From Nageia nagi (lineage: Eukaryota; Pinophyta): 64,000 nt of DNA. Under the pieces are notes generated by a model that was given only the letters and a program-made list of their open reading frames with translations, did no database searches and was not told the DNA's origin. The stretch covers positions 206,026,001-206,090,000 of the forward strand of contig JBITNC010000001.1 of NCBI GenBank assembly GCA_050084985.1, written 5' to 3'. This document shows, piece by piece, positions 58,750 through 64,000 of the stretch (within the stretch, counting starts at the first letter, position 1; each line of letters starts with the position of its first letter). Made by a program: the position numbers and the translations under genes.

Positions 58750-60719
58750 AGATTTACCATCTCAGTAGGGAATGCCTTTGCTTAAGCAATTAAGTATTTC
58801 TTAAGAAAGTCATGCTCATAATAACTATGTTAATGACATATTAACAATAATAACATAAATTGTAAATAGAAATAATTAGCTTATTATCAATAGTGATATA
58901 ATTATGCAGATAACATGTACCTAATTTCATCAACATATAACCATACATAATACTAAATGTAAATAATAAAATTAACATAGTAAAAATTAATAATAAAATT
59001 CATAATAATGCATCATGGTTTTTAAATTAACATACTGGCATGGTTGCTCATTATAACCACAACCCATTCAACATCAAGCCATTATAACATCTATTATGAA
59101 ATGCCAATTAAATGTAGATAAAATAAATGATTTAGGTTTAATTACATTAGGTTATGGTTTAGTGTAGGGTTAGTGTGCAATGCACACCCATAGAGGAATT
59201 AAGCCTTTTTATCAAAAAAGGTGTTTTATGGTTTAATGATGGGCCTAAGGTTTTACCTCTTTAGATCCACCATAAATTCATGAAGACATGATATGCAGTG
59301 GTGAGTTGTTATACAACTTCCAAAAGTACAATAACATGAAATTGCAACTAATGCAACCATAATCTCATGATAAAAGATAGATGAAACCTTTATATTTTAT
59401 GAATATTAACACAAAGATAGTGTAACATAAAAATTATAGTTTTTATGAATACCCAAAATATAAAACCCCATATGCTAATTTGTAATTAATGTCAAACACC
59501 CAAGATCCTAAATCAAAAGGAACAACAATACCTACTGTAAACACTATCCAAGCCCTTCCAATTTGCATATCAAATGATAACTTCATAATCCATATTATTT
59601 TATAAAAGGTAAGAGCCCTACTAGATCTATTAATATAATATAGTGATGCTCCTAGCCTTCATAGTTTGTAAGAAAGGCAAAATACTTAATGGGTGGTCAA
59701 GATAGATGAATGTATAATTGAATCACGACCTTCCATATATCTCTTCCATGGTCACCATTAATAATTAAAAGTATTCTATCAACAAGACCATTTGTATGAT
59801 GGCCAAATTTGAATTGCATCAAAACTTCTTCAAACTAGTATCCATCATTAACATCTATGATTAATCTTGACTACCAAAGATTAGCATTAATGTTACAAAT
59901 TCATGAAATTTTAGAGTGACTTTTGAAAATTTTTCCCACCAAGTTAATTCCTTGATTAAGCCTAAAAGAGGAGTGATTCTCCATTACTACACCACCCTCA
60001 ACCATGAGTGTTTGAATGCTCAATTTTAGAAGTGATTAAACTCCTAACAAGATTGGTCATAATCCTTCATCATCTCCCTTGTTCATCTCATGAGTATTTG
60101 AGAATTATAATAGAATGTTTAGGTTTTAGGGTATTAGGTTGAATGTTCTAGGTTTTAGGGTTAGGGAATGTTTTTACATAGGAATTAGTTTAGAATGTGG
60201 TTATATAGGTAGTGTATTACACATTAAGATTAAGTCCTTATGATTTAATTTAAATTCTACTAACATAACCAATACACTAACACTAGTTAGGTTAGGGCTA
60301 GGTTAGATTTACCTAGATTAATAACCCCTTAAGTTAGTATACTAACCCTAGGTTAGGTTTTTAACCATTTAGGTTAAGTTAATAACTTTCATAATTAAAT
60401 AGAAATACCAAAATAATTTTTAAATAAAATGATATAAAGAGTAAAATAATATAACTATGATTTTAAAGGATTATGAATTTGGACTTGCTCCAAACTCATA
60501 ATCCCTAATCCTAACCAAGGCTAATTTGAGTATGCATTGATGAAATTCACCACTGCCCCTGTAATATGATTATGGTAACATCATGCAAACATAAAAAAGG
60601 TAATCCCTTAACACATAAAAACTTACCATCCCATAATATTACTAAACTACATGTTTTCATAAATGAATGCAAGCATAACATTCCATAAGGTTGCAACCTT
60701 TAAGGGGCTGGTACATCAC
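58750..60719. other. Non-coding; probably includes the Ch2 3' LTR
   Basis: No coding signal on either strand. On the minus strand a candidate LTR start TGTGATGTACCAGCCCC lies at 60720 after the Ch2 chromodomain region, so some of this stretch is likely U3-R-U5. Its end cannot be placed. A run of ttaggg/taggtt-like words lies at 60117-60390. Confidence 0.35.
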
Positions 60720-60769
60720 ATTCACCCACAAAGATTAAACACATTCCTTATGTTTTAAGAATAGTTTAA

Positions 60770-62030
60770 AAAAAAATAAATTAGGAAATTATTTTTGCAT
60801 CAAATTTAAGCCTTCATAGGTGGAATTATTTTTAGAATATTTGTCTCACTAAACTCTACAATGCTCCACATTTCTATTCCTAAGCTTCTTAATGTGTGTT
60901 TCCTAAATTCTTACTAACTTTACCTACATGTTCAAATGATCTTTCATATATAATTTATCCACATCCCAAACATGTGAGAGATCATGCATGTACTTTTTAA
61001 GAAGAGATACATGAAATACATTATCCAATTTACACAAATTGGCTAGCAAATTAAGATAGTAAGCTACAAGGTTTACTCTTTCTAGGATCTCAAAAGGCCC
61101 TATATATTGAGATGACAACTTGGATGATTTAATAGAACTCTTTCCAAGTTTAACTTTAAGGGAATAATTATCCCTAGCAATAAATTTTCTAGGGGTTCTA
61201 TAGAGGTCAGCCATACTTTTTTATCTATTTGAGGCCTTCTTACAATTACCATGATAATCTTAAGTTAAATTTCCATATATTGTAACATTTTATTACCATA
61301 AGTAGCACTCTCTTCTAGCATATCCCAATATATTGGGTATTTATATTTTCAAATTTATAGAACTTTAAATAATGACATATTTAAATATTCATGGTATGCA
61401 TTATTATATGCAAACACATGACCATATTTGTTAGATGTAAGTAGTCCTCCCACTTGGTTAGTGGTAAGTACAATACATCCTAAACATATCCTCTAGGATT
61501 TATTTCACTCTCTTAATCTACCCATATGATATAGGGTGGTATGCATAGCTGAAATGAAGTTTAGTTTTTACCTCACATTGCAAGGCTTGACAAAAATCAT
61601 ATGTAAATTTACTCTGTATAAAAAATAATGCTTTTAAAAAAATAATGCAATTTGAAGATTTCTTTCATAAATTTGTGAGCAATAATATAAGCATAATGTA
61701 TTGTATTTCTAGGAATGAAATGAGCCACTTTAGTTAGCTTATCAACTACCACAAAAATTGAATCATGCTGATATCTTATTTTTGGTAGGCCATAAATGAA
61801 TTAAACGCTGATGAGCTACAATATTTTATTTAGGAATGGTAAGATAATGTAATAGTCCCATTGGATGCTTATGCTCTATATTAACATTTTGGTAGTTAAT
61901 GCATTTGTTCACATACTCTATTATGTCCTTCTTCATTCCCTTATAATAGTATTTATTTTTGAGGTTCTCTCTCATTTTACTTACTCCAGGATGTGTAGAG
62001 AATGGTGTAACATGAAATTTAAACAAAATT
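60770..62030 (-). pseudogene. Ch2 integrase and chromodomain-like tail
   Basis: Zinc module (61826-62026): STHPGVSKMRENLKNKYYY and KCINYQNV, where the second Cys of the H-H-C-C set is Tyr. The core (about 61420-61800) is in broken frames (KLTKVAHF-like). The open C-terminal part (60924-61214) has YIGPFEILERVNLVAYYLNL and FHVSLLKKYMHDLSHV. After a stop, THIKKLRNRNVEHCRV, NSTYE and MQK-x-FPNLF (60775-60905) align with a plant chromodomain. Confidence 0.78.
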
Positions 62031-63444
62031 TGACTTCTTAAATTTTCTTCATATGGTATTATTATTTTGTTTCCAAAATAGATTATACCATATTATCCTA
62101 TCATAAAACCTTATGGAGTATATTTTTCTATCCTCCTCCTCTACTCAATGTAGATTTTATCTCTTAATTGATAATTTTGCACTCTAGTTTTTAGATTAGA
62201 TCTATATATGGAAATAACAAACAAAGGGTATATTTTTCTAATCAAGTCATCTACCATGTTATTTTCCCTATCCTTAATGTATTCAATTTTTAGATAATAT
62301 TTTATTATGAATTCCATCCACCTCCTTTAGCATGCATTCAAGGTAAGCTAGGTAAATAATTATTTCATACCATGATGATTAGACTTGATCACCACCAATC
62401 TTCTTAGGAGGTAATGTCACCATATTTTTAGTGCATGAACTATGGTTGCAAGTTCTAAATTATAGGTAGTATAATGTTTCTCATGGTTCCTAATTTTTCT
62501 AGACTTGTAGGCTAAAACATGACCTTCTTGCATTAATACACCACCTAGTCCTTATATGGATTAGGTATTTTAAGGATAGGTATAGAGGTTAACTTATCCT
62601 TTAATAGATTAAAAGCTTGTTGATATATTTATAACCATATAAACTTATTATATTTCTTTTACAATTGGGTTATGGGGTAGGTAATCTTTAAAAAATCCTT
62701 CATAAATTTTTGATAGTAGCTTTCCAATGCTATGAAACTTTGAATCTCATTTATATTGGTGATGCTAACCATTATTTTACTACTTCCATATTTTTTGGAT
62801 TCATAACCAACCCCTATTCAAAAATGCTATGACAAAGATAGTGTACACTAGGAGTGTAGAATTCACACTTAGTCAATTTACCATATAACTAATTTTCTCT
62901 CAAGATTTGTAGAGTTAACCTAAGATGATGGTCATGTTCTTCTATAGTTTTTAAATTAATCAAAATATCATAAAAAAATGTAAGTTTAAACTGATCCAAA
63001 TATCTTCTAAACATATTATTCATAAGGTTCATGAAGGCTGCTAGTGCATTATTAAGACCAAAGGGTAGCATAGTGAATTCATAGTTGCCATACCTAATTT
63101 TGAAAGTAGTTTTGAAAGTATCTTGGTCCTTCATTCTTAATTAATGATACCTATATCTAATATTAATCTTCTTAAATATGCTAGCACCCTATAGCTAGTC
63201 AAATAAATCATTAATATTAGGTAAGGAATATCTATTTTTGATGATCAACTTGTTCAAGATATGGTAATCTATGCATAATCTCAAAGTGCCATATCGTTTT
63301 TGATAAATAAAATAGGTGCACTCCAAGGAGACACACTGGGTTTAATGATTCTTTTGTATACCAATTCTTACAACTACATTTTAAGCTCTTACTTTTTAAT
63401 AGTGATAATTCTATAAGGGACTCTTGATATAGGTTCAATCCCAA
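62031..63444 (-). pseudogene. Ch2 reverse transcriptase and RNase H
   Basis: RT (62889-63134 open): DTFKTTFKIRYGNYEFTML, PFGLNNALAAFMNLMNNMF and FFYDILINLKTIEEH, where the catalytic DD of FIDD is YD. RNase H (about 62220-62560) shows GLGGVLMQEGHVLAYKSRKI and LELATIVHALKIW. Many stops and frameshifts. Confidence 0.78.
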
Positions 63445-63699
63445 GGATTAACTTAATCAAGAAGTTAAATTCTCTTATGGGAGTCATCCTAGGAAATTAA
63501 TTAAGAAATACATCTTGATACTCTTTGAGGATGTGATATTTTATTAATATCATTTTATACTCAAAGCTTTCTTTGGTATGTTCCTTAATTATTATAGCAA
63601 ACAATTGGCATTTTCTTTTGCACAACCACTTAAGCTAAATGGATGAAAAGGGTTTAAGTTCAAAAGGGCTCTTTGTACTATACAAATTTACCCTTTTTC

Positions 63700-64000
63700 C
63701 CACATTATTAACAATTTAAATCCAATGTTTTAGAAATTCTATCCTTAACTTTGATTAATGCAACCAATCAAGACCTAACATGATGTCATAGACTAGTGAA
63801 GGTACCACATACAAAGGTATTTTAAACTAAAATACAAGGATATATACTTTTACATCTAGTAAGAACTAGTTTACCTTCCCAACTTGACTAGAATAAAACT
63901 CAACATTCCATCCCTTTTCTATAGTTTTAGGTTTATTGGGTAATTTATCAAGGATATAAGAATAAATAAAACTTTCAATGATACCATAGTCAATCAAAAT
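63700..64000 (-). pseudogene. Ch2 protease region, cut by the window edge
   Basis: From the edge: ILIDYGIIESFIYSYIL, the active-site region with Tyr in place of [ST] after Asp; then GWNVEFYSSQVGKV and VYDIMLGLDWL, the usual end of the chromovirus protease. Gag lies beyond the window. Confidence 0.65.

Larger units (their letters stand above)
60720..64000 (-). mobile_element. Ch2: Tekay-like chromovirus, truncated by the window edge
   Basis: Read leftward from 64000: protease, RT, RNase H, integrase and chromodomain-like tail, all degraded. The integrase C-terminus (LSSQYIGPFEILERV, VFHVSLLKKYMHDLSHV) and RT context (RYGNYEFTMLPFGLNNA) suit the Tekay/Del group. The 5' part lies beyond the window. 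Confidence 0.8.

Noticed and set aside
60117-60390. ttaggg/taggtt-rich stretch resembling plant telomere repeat TTTAGGG
   Set aside because: Only two or three true TTTAGGG words and no regular 7-bp register; simple AT/G-rich sequence is enough to explain it.

Overview
The window comes from a large, repeat-rich seed-plant nuclear genome. It is AT-rich and densely packed with decaying LTR retrotransposons, and I found no host gene, tRNA, rRNA or CRISPR array. The very large Tat-lineage Ty3/Gypsy elements, Reina-like and Tekay-like chromoviruses and a Tork/Tnt1-like Ty1/Copia element point to a land plant. A gymnosperm is plausible, but the sequence does not prove it. Most in-frame stops look like C-to-T decay (CGA, CAG, CAA or TGG becoming TGA, TAG or TAA), as expected in methylated, silenced DNA.

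Layout: the window is a set of nested insertions that can be resolved by LTR pairs and target-site duplications (TSDs). (1) T3, a degenerate Tat element on the + strand, runs from about 44765 to 58400; its 5' end should lie left of the window. (2) Ch1, a Reina-like chromovirus (+), appears to sit in the T3 leader. The last 92 bp of its 5' LTR open the window, its body is 34102-44391 and its 3' LTR is 44392-44764. (3) T1, a giant Tat element (-, 107-34096, TSD agagc), is inserted in the primer-binding site of Ch1. (4) T2, a second element of the same family (-, 8828-25063, TSD agtac), is inserted in the archaeal-type RNase H region of T1. (5) A Copia element (-, 39088-44196, TSD tcatt) splits Ch1 near the end of pol; its two LTRs differ at about 12 of 546 positions by my count, so it is the youngest. 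Right of T3 lie a foldback hairpin (58568-58749), non-coding DNA, and a Tekay-like chromovirus, Ch2 (-, about 60720 to beyond the window).

T1 and T2 share one architecture, read on the minus strand: LTR, PBS, a leader of about 1.9 kb with palindromic repeats, one long gag-pro-pol frame (coiled coil, Gag core, zinc knuckle, protease, G-patch-like motif, RT, RNase H, second RNase H, integrase), an uncharacterised 984-nt extra ORF, then a gene on the opposite strand that encodes a plant mobile domain (PMD) protein and has a GT-AG intron, then a stem-loop, polypurine tract and 3' LTR. The distantly related T3 also carries a PMD gene antisense to pol near its 3' end, with an acceptor at the matching place, and a stem-loop of different sequence at the same distance from its 3' LTR.

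The most interesting signals are this recurrent antisense PMD cargo, the extra ORF with two copies of one domain and identical length in T1 and T2, and the conserved pre-PPT stem-loop. All copies here are broken. The evidence bears on what the ancestral elements carried, not on present activity.
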